From Euryarchaeota archaeon UBA287 (GTDB taxonomy: Archaea; Thermoplasmatota; UBA186; UBA287), in contig DAEG01000019.1 of assembly GCA_002495235.1 (NCBI GenBank), forward strand, positions 1 to 40,677: a stretch of 40,677 nucleotides of DNA. The letters are read 5' to 3'. A program made the position numbers and the translations under genes. Under the pieces are notes generated by a model that was not told where the DNA came from, searched no databases, and saw nothing but the letters and a program-made list of their open reading frames with translations. Numbering within the stretch: the first letter of the stretch is position 1; each line of letters opens with the position of its first letter. This document shows, in pieces, positions 32,451-40,208 of this stretch.

Positions 32451-33625
32451 GCGACCTTCTCTGAGAACAGGTCATCATAGCTCTCTCTCCTTCTGATCAT
32501 CCTGTCCCTCCCATGCTCTACCAGGATCTCTGCAGCCCTGGGTCTTGAGTTGTAGTTTGAGCTCATGGAATAACCGTATGCACCAGCATTCTCTATCGCT
32601 AGGATATCTCCCTCCTCGAGTTCAGGCATCTCTCTGTCCAGAGCAAGGAAATCGCCGCTCTCGCACAGTGGTCCGACTATGTCGTACGTCCTTTTGCCCC
32701 TGTCTTCCTGATCGCCAACGAGCCTGATCCTGTGGTAGGAGCCGTACATCGCCGGCCTTATCAGCGTGTTGAAGCCGGCATCCACCTCGGCGAAGCTCTT
32801 GCCTCCGTTGCTCTTTATCGTGTTCACTCTCGTCAGAAGAACAGTGGAATCCGCGACTATGTAACGCCCCGGCTCTATCGCGAGAGGCTCTTTTATGATG
32901 CTGCGCAGGGCTTTCGCCAGAGAAGAGACATCTAGTTCCATCTCATCGTCCCTGTACGGCACTCCAAAGCCGCCACCCACATCCAGAAATTCGAGGGGAA
33001 CATCAAGACGGGAAGCAACACTCTCCAGGATCTCCGCTGCCTTGATGAAGGGCTCATTGCTCATTATGCCTGAGCCTATGTGGCAGTGCAGCGCCCTGAC
33101 ATTGTGTCCACGCTCCACTGCCAGCCTTGCCGCGCTCATCAGCGTATCCTCCTCCATCCCAAATTTCGTGTTCCTGCTGCCTGTTATCGTCTTATCGCTG
33201 TGCCCAGCTCCCACCCCCGGGTTGAGCCTGAAGGACAAATCCAGAGGCTTTTTTGACAGAGCGCACAATCTCTTCAGCTCAGAGCAGGAATCGATGTTTA
33301 TGATCATGCTCCTCTCTGCAAGAAAGGCAAGCTCTTCATCCCTCACTCCCGTACCTGTGAACATCATCCTTTCTTCAGTAAATCCTGCTCTGAAGCATGC
33401 AAACACCTCTCCCATCGAGACCGCATCTGCAAAGCTGCCTTCCTCTCTGAGTATCTTCAGTATGCCTGTGTTCGTGTTGGCCTTGCAGGAGTAATAGATC
33501 CTTGAGCCCTCAAATGCGTCTCTGAGCTTCCTGTGTCTCTCCCTTATCCTCTCACCATCTGTCACGTATAGGGGCGTGTCATACCTCCCCGCCAGATCTG
33601 AAAGCGTGTAGTCGCTCAGCCGCAT
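32447..33625 (-). CDS. lysA: Diaminopimelate decarboxylase
   Basis: 392 residues, last step of lysine synthesis from meso-diaminopimelate. It is a fold-type III PLP enzyme. Lys48 in YYSCKANTN binds PLP, HCHIGSGI and LDVGGGFGVPY are the phosphate and substrate loops, AIEPGRYIVAD is the family EPGR block and GPLCESGDFLA carries the catalytic Cys of the other subunit. The length is slightly below the 410-420 common in bacteria, but all blocks are present. ATG 33625 starts MRLSDYTLSDLA. No clear TATA box is seen, so it may be read from the lrp gene upstream (107-base gap). Confidence 0.95.
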   Translation of the reverse strand: MRLSDYTLSDLAGRYDTPLYVTDGERIRERHRKLRDAFEGSRIYYSCKANTNTGILKILREEGSFADAVSMGEVFACFRAGFTEERMMFTGTGVRDEELAFLAERSMIINIDSCSELKRLCALSKKPLDLSFRLNPGVGAGHSDKTITGSRNTKFGMEEDTLMSAARLAVERGHNVRALHCHIGSGIMSNEPFIKAAEILESVASRLDVPLEFLDVGGGFGVPYRDDEMELDVSSLAKALRSIIKEPLAIEPGRYIVADSTVLLTRVNTIKSNGGKSFAEVDAGFNTLIRPAMYGSYHRIRLVGDQEDRGKRTYDIVGPLCESGDFLALDREMPELEEGDILAIENAGAYGYSMSSNYNSRPRAAEILVEHGRDRMIRRRESYDDLFSEKVA

Positions 33626-33731
33626 ACGCTCTCTGTTGTCATCATTTCATTTCGTGATCTTACAACGGCACACGTCATGGGATACCTGTTGTAGAATGCC
33701 CATCAGAGCGAGGGAGGCTCCCTCAGACATA

Positions 33732-34139
33732 TCAATGCTCCTTCAGTATCAGACTTGTCCTAGTAGCAGAGACATCCTCTATCTCTCTTATCTCGTCTAT
33801 CACCGCGTTAAGTTCGTTGACGCTCTCCTGTTCGATTAGCACCGAGATGTCATAATCCCCGGAAACTTCAAAAACGGATGTCACGCCCCTGACCCGTTTT
33901 ATGCGCGACGCGATCGTGGAGGTGTTGACATTCACACCAACCTTTATCTCCATCAGCGCTTTAGTCGCATTTCTGGCGACAATCACTGTGAACCCCGCGA
34001 TAACCCCCGTCTCTATCATTTTCCTGACCCTCACACGGATGGTGCCCTCTGACACACCCAGATCATTGGCGATCTTGAGAAATGGGGTCCTCGCATTTCC
34101 CTTCAAGATCTCCAGTATCCTCGCATCAAGCTGATCCAT
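33732..34139 (-). CDS. Lrp/AsnC-family transcription regulator
   Basis: 135 residues. The N-terminal winged helix-turn-helix (LDARILEILKGNARTPFLKIA, split at the turn, then GVSEGTIRVRVRKM) binds DNA. The C-terminal RAM domain (ALMEIKVGVN, GVTSVFEVSGDYDISVLI) binds amino acids and mediates dimer and octamer formation. It lies directly upstream of lysA in the same direction. In Sulfolobus the Lrp-type LysM controls lysine genes, so control of lysA is a reasonable inference. Its own TATA box is at 34160-34169. Confidence 0.93.
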   Translation of the reverse strand: MDQLDARILEILKGNARTPFLKIANDLGVSEGTIRVRVRKMIETGVIAGFTVIVARNATKALMEIKVGVNVNTSTIASRIKRVRGVTSVFEVSGDYDISVLIEQESVNELNAVIDEIREIEDVSATRTSLILKEH

Positions 34140-34159
34140 AAACTCCAGTATGGTTTTTC

Positions 34160-34195
34160 TATATACACTTTTCGAAACACAATGCGATGTTTTCG
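34160..34195 (-). promoter_or_regulatory. TATA box and possible operator of the Lrp gene
   Basis: GTGTATATAG (34160-34169) is centred 25 bases before ATG 34139. Just upstream, TTTTCG occurs twice, at 34169-34174 and 34190-34195. The copies are 21 bases apart (two helical turns) and the first lies in a TTTCGAAA palindrome. The spacing fits autoregulation by an Lrp-type protein. Confidence 0.45.
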
Positions 34196-34801
34196 TATAG
34201 CATGGAACAACAGCAAGATGAAAAAGTCATCCTATCACAGCTTGCTATAACGCAACGGTTAGACTGTCAATCCGCAGACTGCGTATCACACAGCGATGTC
34301 TCCGGTCACGTTTGTCATTGCAGCCGTTGGACTGAGGAACGTTCTCATCATCACGAGCGTAATCTCGATGGAAACTGTACATGACCATCAGGATGTCTCA
34401 CGCGTACTCGTCCATGGACACACCGTGAACGCTATCTCAATCCCCTGGCCATGAATACCGCAGCCATCATGGCATCAAGTGTGAAGTGCAGCACTGATGT
34501 CCAAAGGCAAAGGCAGCTTCAGATACATCGCCGAGACCGCGCAGGTCGGACAAAACATGACCAATGCCCGTATGCGCGTACTCCTTCCTATGTTTAAGAC
34601 ACCATCAAGAACCAGTGATTCATTATCGTGATGAGCGCGCACAGAAGTGCGCCACCAGGACACCTGAGCGAATACGGATAGAGAGCACACGAGGTCTGAT
34701 CTCTTCTTTGACTGTGCCGACCATGACCGGACTTTGCCCATGCGCTCTGATATCCAATAGACCATTTATCGCCTCGATCTACCACACGAGAACAGCAAAA
34801 C
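34196..34801. other. Gene-poor spacer, probably a decayed gene
   Basis: About 600 bases without a convincing gene. Several frames contain short protein-like stretches interrupted by stops. On the minus strand near 34289-34400 a reading with MTNVTGDIAV and, further up, LPLPLDISAALHT followed in another frame by DAMMAAVFMA faintly recalls sodium:dicarboxylate symporters. Distances and an insertion do not fit well, so I do not call a pseudogene. No tRNA, repeat or hairpin array was seen. Confidence 0.3.
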
Positions 34802-34810
34802 TTAAAAAAG
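34800..34810 (+). promoter_or_regulatory. TATA box of the XPB operon
   Basis: ACTTAAAAAAG is centred about 26 bases before GTG 34833, indicating a leaderless mRNA that begins with a GTG start codon. Confidence 0.6.
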
Positions 34811-34832
34811 CATAAGCTAATTACAAAGATTT

Positions 34833-36425
34833 GTGGATGAAGCAAAGATAATAACTCCTCTACCAGACTCAACGCTCATAGTGGACGTCGATACCAAGAC
34901 GTATCCGGAGGTGAGGAGCTTTCTCATAAAGTTCGCGGTGCTGGAAAAAAGCCCGCCACATCTTCACACATACAGGATAAATCCGCCATCTCTCTGGAGC
35001 GCTGCGGCTTCGGGATTGGACACGAAGAGGATAACAGAGTTCCTCAAAGAGCACAGCAGGATCGATGTGCCTGAGGAGATACTAGATCTCGTAGAGAGAG
35101 AGGTCGGTAAGTATGGACTCATGCGGCTTGTCAAGAGAGATGGAAAGATCTTTGTTGAATCCAGTGACACAGAGCTCCTGAGATCTCTGGAACTGCAGAG
35201 CGTAACCCCCGAGCTGGAGGTGATGGACAGGGGCGCAGTGAAGCTTGAGCTCCTCTGTAGGGGCTATCCTGTGGAGGACCTGTGCGGTTTTGATGAGGGA
35301 GAGAGGTACGATATCTCTCTGAAGGCTATCATAAGGGATTACCAGAGAGACGCGATAAACTCATTCACGGGCGATGGTGTGGTAGTACTGCCGTGCGGTG
35401 CGGGAAAGACCATCGTCGGTATCGGTATAATAGCAAGGCTCAAGACGAGCACGCTGATAATCTGCCCCAATCAGGTGTCTGTGAACCAGTGGACAAATGA
35501 ACTGTTAGACAAGACGGACTGCAGGGCCGAGGATATAGGTGAATACACGGCAGCAAAAAAGGAGATAAAACCCATAACCATAACAACATACCAGATGCTC
35601 ACTTTCAGAAGGGACTGCGAGATGGTACATCTTGAGCTCTTCAACAAACGGAACTGGGGGCTCATAATATACGACGAAGTGCACCTTCTGCCTGCAGAGG
35701 TGTTCAAGCACACCGCCAATCTTCAGGCAAAGAGGAGGCTAGGACTGACAGCAACGTTCGTAAGGGAGGATGGCAGGGAAAAGGAAGTCTTCACGCTCAT
35801 AGGTCCAAAGAGGTACGAAGCGCCGTGGAAGGAGATAGAGGAGAAGGGCTGGATCGCGGGCGTTGAATGCTACGAGATAAGGGTCCCCATGGACAAAGAG
35901 CTTTTCAGGGAATACGTTAAGGCACCAAAGAAGGAGAAATACACCATATCGTCGAAGAATCCCGCAAAATATGAGATAGTCAGGGAGATAGTTGAATCGC
36001 GCAGAGGCCACAAGATCCTCATCATAGGACAGTACATCGAACAGCTTGAGCATGTCTCGAGGATGCTCGAAGCCCCACTGATAACGGGGAGGACTCCTAA
36101 CGAAAAGAGGCTGGAGCTCTACAACGCATTCAGGAGAGGCAAGATAGATCTTCTCGTCGTCTCAAAGGTGGCAAACTTTGCGATAGACCTGCCTGACGCA
36201 AACGTAGCCGTGCAGCTGTCCGGCACCTTCGGTTCAAGGCAGGAGGAAGCGCAGAGACTGGGCAGGATCCTGCGCCCCAAGAACGGGAAAGCGGAGTTCT
36301 TCTCTATAATAACAAAGGGCACAAGGGATCAGGAGATAAATGCAAAGAGACAGCTTTTCCTCACGGAGCAGGGATATGTTTATCACGTGGTAAACGGGGT
36401 GATGGATTGCCAAAAACGAGCATGA
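34833..36425 (+). CDS. XPB/Rad25-type DNA repair helicase
   Basis: 530 residues. The first 150 or so residues form the N-terminal region with the damage-recognition-like domain. Walker A is LPCGAGKT (186-193), the Walker B box DEVH (281-284) and motif III GLTATF. The RED element characteristic of XPB is 311-313 in FVREDGRE. The second helicase domain has VVSKVANFAIDLP and EAQRLGRILRP. XPB unwinds or opens DNA in nucleotide excision repair and, in eukaryotes, transcription initiation. It is coupled by ATGA to the next gene. In many archaea XPB pairs with the nuclease Bax1, which is not what follows here. Confidence 0.95.
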   Translation: MDEAKIITPLPDSTLIVDVDTKTYPEVRSFLIKFAVLEKSPPHLHTYRINPPSLWSAAASGLDTKRITEFLKEHSRIDVPEEILDLVEREVGKYGLMRLVKRDGKIFVESSDTELLRSLELQSVTPELEVMDRGAVKLELLCRGYPVEDLCGFDEGERYDISLKAIIRDYQRDAINSFTGDGVVVLPCGAGKTIVGIGIIARLKTSTLIICPNQVSVNQWTNELLDKTDCRAEDIGEYTAAKKEIKPITITTYQMLTFRRDCEMVHLELFNKRNWGLIIYDEVHLLPAEVFKHTANLQAKRRLGLTATFVREDGREKEVFTLIGPKRYEAPWKEIEEKGWIAGVECYEIRVPMDKELFREYVKAPKKEKYTISSKNPAKYEIVREIVESRRGHKILIIGQYIEQLEHVSRMLEAPLITGRTPNEKRLELYNAFRRGKIDLLVVSKVANFAIDLPDANVAVQLSGTFGSRQEEAQRLGRILRPKNGKAEFFSIITKGTRDQEINAKRQLFLTEQGYVYHVVNGVMDCQKRA

Positions 36426-37861
36426 GGGAGATACTGTCCCACTACGACGCTAACCAGCTGAATCATCTTGTGGGCACCAAATGGGGGATAAGATTCAAGG
36501 GGAAGGGTGATTACGTCCAGTTTTACCTGGAAAAGCTGTCCATGGACTCATACATAAAGGGGGTGCTGAGAAAGCTGAGCGATGATGAACTGGAGCTATT
36601 GAAATTAATGGTGATAAGAGAGGATCCTGTGAGCGAGGATATACTGAAAAAGATAAACAAATGGTCCTTCGTTGGAGCTATGTCCACCCTCATGTCTTAT
36701 TTCCTCGTGTACTCCTACGATGATCAGTACTATGTGCCAGAAGAGCTCATAGAGCCACTGAAGAGAGTTCTCAACATAGAGGAAAAGAGCCCGGCGACCG
36801 TTTCGGAGATAGGCAGGTACATGGTAAAGGGCAATCTGGCCTATGACATGCTCGCCATACTCTGGCTAGGCGCGACAAGCGGGATAGAGCTGACCCAGAG
36901 GGGAGAGATCCAGAAATACTCCGCTGAAAAGCTCATGCAGATCATGAACTCCAGCGATGAGTTCGTGGAAGCAAAGATGAGAACATGCATCAGATACCTG
37001 CTGGACGCTGGCGCGCTGCGAAAGAAGGATGGCAGGATGATCACAAACATGGAAGTGACAGAAAGGATACTAAAAGGGAGTGATATCGAGGTGCTGCAGA
37101 GATTCGCTTCCGAATGCGAGAGCATTGCAGTGCTGGTCCAGGGGTCATACGTGTTCAGGCAGGTAAAGGGTGTGCACGAGCTGTTGCAGATACTGTGCGG
37201 ACTTGAGAGAGGCGTATGGTACGATCTCGATTCAACGATCGATGAGCTCAGAAGGGGCGCTATAAGAAATGGAAAAACAGAACGGTGGATGTCAGGGGAC
37301 ATGAACGACTACATGCTCTTTCTTGGCTGGTTGGGATTCATAACTCTGGCTGAGAGCACAGACGGAAAAAAAGCATTCAGGGTGGATGACAGAGAAGGCG
37401 GCATCGAATGCAGATTCATAATAATCAATCCAGATTTTGAGATCACGACATTCGTTGATAGCGCGGACCTTTTTGATGCTTTCCGTGTTATGTGCTGCGG
37501 AGTTGTAGAGCACATCGATGTTGCAACAAGGGTCAGGTTAGGAAAGGAGCAGGTGATACTTGCTTCTACTTATCTGGACAACCCGGTGTCCTACCTGAAA
37601 AGGCTATCCATGAAACCCGTACCAGACAACGTTGAGATCTATGTGAGAGAGTGGCTGTGCAGCAAAAAAACTGCCACGATAAGGAGAGCAACCATAATCT
37701 CTGTTGAAAAAAGATCCTATCTTGATGAGATCGTGATAAAGTACCCCGAGAACGTGGAGAGGATATCACCAAGGAAAGCAATAATCGATGACTGTATACT
37801 GGAAAAATTGAGGGAGGAGGGCTATGCCCTTTCTCTAGCCGAAGAGAGCACCAAGCCCTGA
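36422..37861 (+). CDS. XPB-coupled protein with Helicase_C_3-like domain
   Basis: About 479 residues, with no helicase motifs. The N-terminal half is helical and resembles repeated winged helices (VGTKWGIRFKGKGD, LSDDELELLKLM). From about residue 340, FIIINPDFEITTFVD followed by ATRVRLGKEQVILAS, YLKRLSMKPVPDNVEIYVREWL and then RRATII matches the Helicase_C_3 (XPB/Ssl2-like) domain. In many bacterial XPBs that domain is fused to the N-terminus of the helicase. ATG 36422 overlaps the XPB stop as ATGA. The split-gene arrangement suggests it works as a separate XPB subunit. It ends 27 bases inside the L12 gene, tail to tail. Confidence 0.75.
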   Translation: MREILSHYDANQLNHLVGTKWGIRFKGKGDYVQFYLEKLSMDSYIKGVLRKLSDDELELLKLMVIREDPVSEDILKKINKWSFVGAMSTLMSYFLVYSYDDQYYVPEELIEPLKRVLNIEEKSPATVSEIGRYMVKGNLAYDMLAILWLGATSGIELTQRGEIQKYSAEKLMQIMNSSDEFVEAKMRTCIRYLLDAGALRKKDGRMITNMEVTERILKGSDIEVLQRFASECESIAVLVQGSYVFRQVKGVHELLQILCGLERGVWYDLDSTIDELRRGAIRNGKTERWMSGDMNDYMLFLGWLGFITLAESTDGKKAFRVDDREGGIECRFIIINPDFEITTFVDSADLFDAFRVMCCGVVEHIDVATRVRLGKEQVILASTYLDNPVSYLKRLSMKPVPDNVEIYVREWLCSKKTATIRRATIISVEKRSYLDEIVIKYPENVERISPRKAIIDDCILEKLREEGYALSLAEESTKP

Positions 37862-38146
37862 AGCTATGTCTTCCTCGCTTGCCTCTTCCTTCTTCTCTTC
37901 TTTCTTCTCTTCCTTCTTTTCTTCCTTCTTACCCTCGGCCTGAGGTGCTGCCGTGGGCATCGCTGGCATAGCAGCAGCGCCTTTTAGCACTTCCTCTATG
38001 TCAACCTTTTGCAGGGACGCGACCAAGGACTTGACCTTGGCATCATCGATCTCCACACCGACCGCCTGCAGCATTTTCTTCACATTTTCCTCGCTTATCT
38101 CTTTGCCTGACGCGTGAAGCGCCAGAGCTCCGTATATATATTCCAT
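37835..38146 (-). CDS. rpl12: Ribosomal protein L12/P1 (stalk)
   Basis: 103 residues. MEYIYGALALHASGKEIS is the archaeal P1 dimerisation domain. After a short Ala/Pro hinge comes a long Lys/Glu linker with four KKEE repeats and the factor-binding tail ASEEDIASGLGALFG. Dimers bind the C-terminal helix of L10 and recruit elongation factors. GGAGG about nine bases upstream supports ATG 38146; the frame open to 38182 is ignored. The tail is encoded by a 71-base stretch identical to the end of the L10 gene. Confidence 0.96.
   Translation of the reverse strand: MEYIYGALALHASGKEISEENVKKMLQAVGVEIDDAKVKSLVASLQKVDIEEVLKGAAAMPAMPTAAPQAEGKKEEKKEEKKEEKKEEASEEDIASGLGALFG
37839..37909. repeat. 71-base perfect direct repeat, copy in rpl12
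   Basis: Identical base for base to 38167-38237. It covers the codons for the last 23 or so residues of L12 except the stop codon, which differs between the genes (TAG here, TAA in L10). It also includes the last bases of the XPB-partner gene on the plus strand. Confidence 0.9.
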
Positions 38147-38162
38147 ATCTTTTCGCCTCCTT

Positions 38163-39107
38163 TTAACCGAAGAGAGCACCAAGCCCTGAAGCTATGTCTT
38201 CCTCGCTTGCCTCTTCCTTCTTCTCTTCTTTCTTCTCCTCTTTATCGCCTTTTACCTCTGGCTGCCCTTCCGAGACCAGAGAGCCCAGAGCCGCTGCTCT
38301 CGCCTGCGCCTGACTTATGAGCAAGGCCACGGTTTCATCCTCAACAAATCCGGAGTTCATGGCCACAGCTATGGCATTCCTCTGTGCTCTGCCCATCAGC
38401 ACGGTTATGGTATCAGAGGTCATGTAGCCAGCCGCTATGGCGAGCTCCATGGCATTGTTACGAGCAGAAACTATCTGAGATATCCTTTCATTGAGGTCTA
38501 TCTTCAGGTCCTCTGAGCGGAACACAACACCCGACTCGAAGATCGCGTTGGGATGAAGACTCGCCTCAAAAGGCATGATCTCGAGCCTCTGAAGCGCCAG
38601 AGCCACATCTGCGCTTATCATCTCATTAGCCCTCACTAGAAGCTTGTCATCCTTTATCACTATCTTGCCCTTGTCTATGGCAGCCGGCACGCCAGCCTTC
38701 TGAAGCTCACTTAGCACAGGTCCTGGACGAAGACTTGTATCACCCTCCTTCACCCAGATGTCAGAAGTAGCAACCTGTCCGGCCTTTGCAGGGAGAGGAT
38801 ACCTCTTCTCGGCCAGCATAGAGTAGAGCTCGAATGCGTCCCCATCATAGGCAATAACGGCGCTTTCGTTATGCATGTGATCGGAGAGAGCATTGATGCC
38901 AAGGTCAGAGAGAGCTCTGCTGATCAGGGTGTTCCTTGACACCTTTATCCTTATCTTTTCACCCACGTCCATCCTTATCTTCTGAAAGTCTGTGGATGGA
39001 AGGTTACGAAAGGTCGCGATCCCGACACTGCGTGAGCCCTTCAGCATGTCCTTGAGCTCTTCCACTTCGTCGATCTTCCACTGCGCCACGCGCTTTGCTC
39101 CTACCAT
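38163..39107 (-). CDS. rplP0: Ribosomal protein L10/P0 (stalk base)
   Basis: 314 residues. The N-terminal domain (VAQWKIDEVEELKDML, SVGIATFRNLPS, then IKVSRNTLISRAL) binds 23S rRNA. The insertion with GPVLSELQKAGVPAAIDKGKI is the archaeal/eukaryotic P0 element. The helical spine (about 210-285) offers binding sites for L12 dimers, and the charged tail ends in the same GLGALFG as L12. AGGTGG four bases before ATG 39107 is the Shine-Dalgarno; the gene overlaps the end of rpl1 by seven bases. Confidence 0.97.
   Translation of the reverse strand: MVGAKRVAQWKIDEVEELKDMLKGSRSVGIATFRNLPSTDFQKIRMDVGEKIRIKVSRNTLISRALSDLGINALSDHMHNESAVIAYDGDAFELYSMLAEKRYPLPAKAGQVATSDIWVKEGDTSLRPGPVLSELQKAGVPAAIDKGKIVIKDDKLLVRANEMISADVALALQRLEIMPFEASLHPNAIFESGVVFRSEDLKIDLNERISQIVSARNNAMELAIAAGYMTSDTITVLMGRAQRNAIAVAMNSGFVEDETVALLISQAQARAAALGSLVSEGQPEVKGDKEEKKEEKKEEASEEDIASGLGALFG
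38167..38237. repeat. 71-base perfect direct repeat, copy in rplP0
   Basis: Second copy of the stretch at 37839-37909, encoding the shared factor-binding tail of L10. The sequences diverge immediately on both sides, at the stop codon and within the Lys/Glu linker. Confidence 0.9.
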
Positions 39108-39736
39108 CTGTCCACCTTCAAACTGTCGCTCATGGTCAGCGAGATGTAAACATTGTCTATGTTATCCTTTCCCTTCTCGAGTTTTGATTCTATCTTTGAT
39201 AGTGCAGCCGTTATGTTCTCGCACACGCGATCCACGTCCATATCCTCCCTTCCGACAGGTATGCTGATGGTTGGCGTGTTCTTCGTCCTTGCTTTCACGC
39301 TCTTCTTGAGCGAGTTCACAACCGCGCTTGGCTCCGCGTTTGACGGTATGGGCTTTGGCATCTTACCTCTAGGTCCAAGCACAGCACCGAGATCCTTACC
39401 TATGCGTGACATCAGGCTTGTCTCTGCGAGAAAGAAGTCGTAGTTACCGGCGATCTTCTTCGCCTCCCTCTTGTTCTCCTTCAGACGCTGTATGTCTTCG
39501 TCCGTAAGAACAAGCTCGGCCACATTCCTCGCCTTGAAGGCGAGCTCTCCGGTGGCGAACATAGCCACTTTCACTGGCTTTCCCTTGCCGTTCGGCAGAG
39601 TTATCTCCTCATCGATCCTGTTCTTCGGATTCTTTAGATCAACACCCTTGAGATTGATCGTAAGATTCACTGTCTGGATGAAATTCCTCTTTGTCGCATT
39701 CTTCAGCAGGGTTTCGACAGCTTCTTTTAATTCCAT
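39101..39736 (-). CDS. rpl1: Ribosomal protein L1
   Basis: 211 residues. It begins MELKEAVETLLKNATKRNF. DLKNPKNRIDEEITLPNG, the KVAMFATGELAFKAR strand and LAETSLMSRIGKDLGAVLGP RGKMPKP (the ribosomal L1 signature) are present. L1 binds the mobile L1 stalk of 23S rRNA and in methanogens represses its own operon through an mRNA site. No such site could be confirmed by eye. GGTGG lies four bases before ATG 39736, just after the L11 stop. Confidence 0.97.
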   Translation of the reverse strand: MELKEAVETLLKNATKRNFIQTVNLTINLKGVDLKNPKNRIDEEITLPNGKGKPVKVAMFATGELAFKARNVAELVLTDEDIQRLKENKREAKKIAGNYDFFLAETSLMSRIGKDLGAVLGPRGKMPKPIPSNAEPSAVVNSLKKSVKARTKNTPTISIPVGREDMDVDRVCENITAALSKIESKLEKGKDNIDNVYISLTMSDSLKVDRW

Positions 39737-39744
39737 AATCCACC

Positions 39745-40206
39745 TTAACCGTTATATTCACTTATATTTTTTATCTCTCGGGGATCCTTCCCGTCGATGG
39801 TAACACCAACAGACACCGCTGTGCCCACGATCTCTTTCATGGTGTTTTCAATGCCACTGCTGAGCGTTGAACCATGCTTCATCTCTGCTATCTTCTTCAG
39901 CTGCTCCCCAGTAATGTTCCCCACCTTCTGCCTCAGCGGGTCAGATGACCCCTTTCCTGCCCCCGCTTCTCTTAAGAGAAGCGATGATGCGGGCGGAGTA
40001 CCGACAGATATCTCATACTTCCTAGTGTTGGGATCCGTTACAGTTATGGTCACAGGGACCTTCATTCCCGCAAACTTTGCGGTCTCCTGGTTTATCCTGC
40101 CCACGACCTCGTTTATGTTCAACCCCAGCGGTCCCAGAGCGGGACCGAGTGGTGGACCTCCGCTAGCCTTTCCTCCTTCAACAAGCACTTCTATCTGCTG
40201 CGCCAT
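39745..40206 (-). CDS. rpl11: Ribosomal protein L11
   Basis: 153 residues. EVLVEGGKASGGPPLGPALG, LGLNINEVVGRIN and VPVTITV are the N-terminal domain that carries the target of thiostrepton-type drugs in bacteria. The C-terminal rRNA-binding domain includes GNITGEQLKKIAEMK and VGTAVSVGVTIDG. L11 forms the base of the stalk with L10. A strong GGAGGTATAAAA precedes ATG 40206. Its stop is only eight bases before rpl1. Confidence 0.97.
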   Translation of the reverse strand: MAQQIEVLVEGGKASGGPPLGPALGPLGLNINEVVGRINQETAKFAGMKVPVTITVTDPNTRKYEISVGTPPASSLLLREAGAGKGSSDPLRQKVGNITGEQLKKIAEMKHGSTLSSGIENTMKEIVGTAVSVGVTIDGKDPREIKNISEYNG

Positions 40207-40208
40207 TT

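Noticed and set aside
32275..32478. 67-residue minus-strand ORF overlapping the lysA end
   Set aside because: It overlaps lysA out of frame by 32 bases without a ribosome site; the frame starting on the lysA stop (32450) is better supported.
37862..37930. TTC/TTCTT-rich tract as a microsatellite
   Set aside because: It is the coding sequence of the Lys/Glu linker of L12; the periodicity comes from repeated KKEE codons.
38114..39803. Plus-strand ORFs opposite the ribosomal genes
   Set aside because: They are antisense shadows of rplP0 and rpl1 with Ser/Phe/Leu-rich, non-conserved translations.
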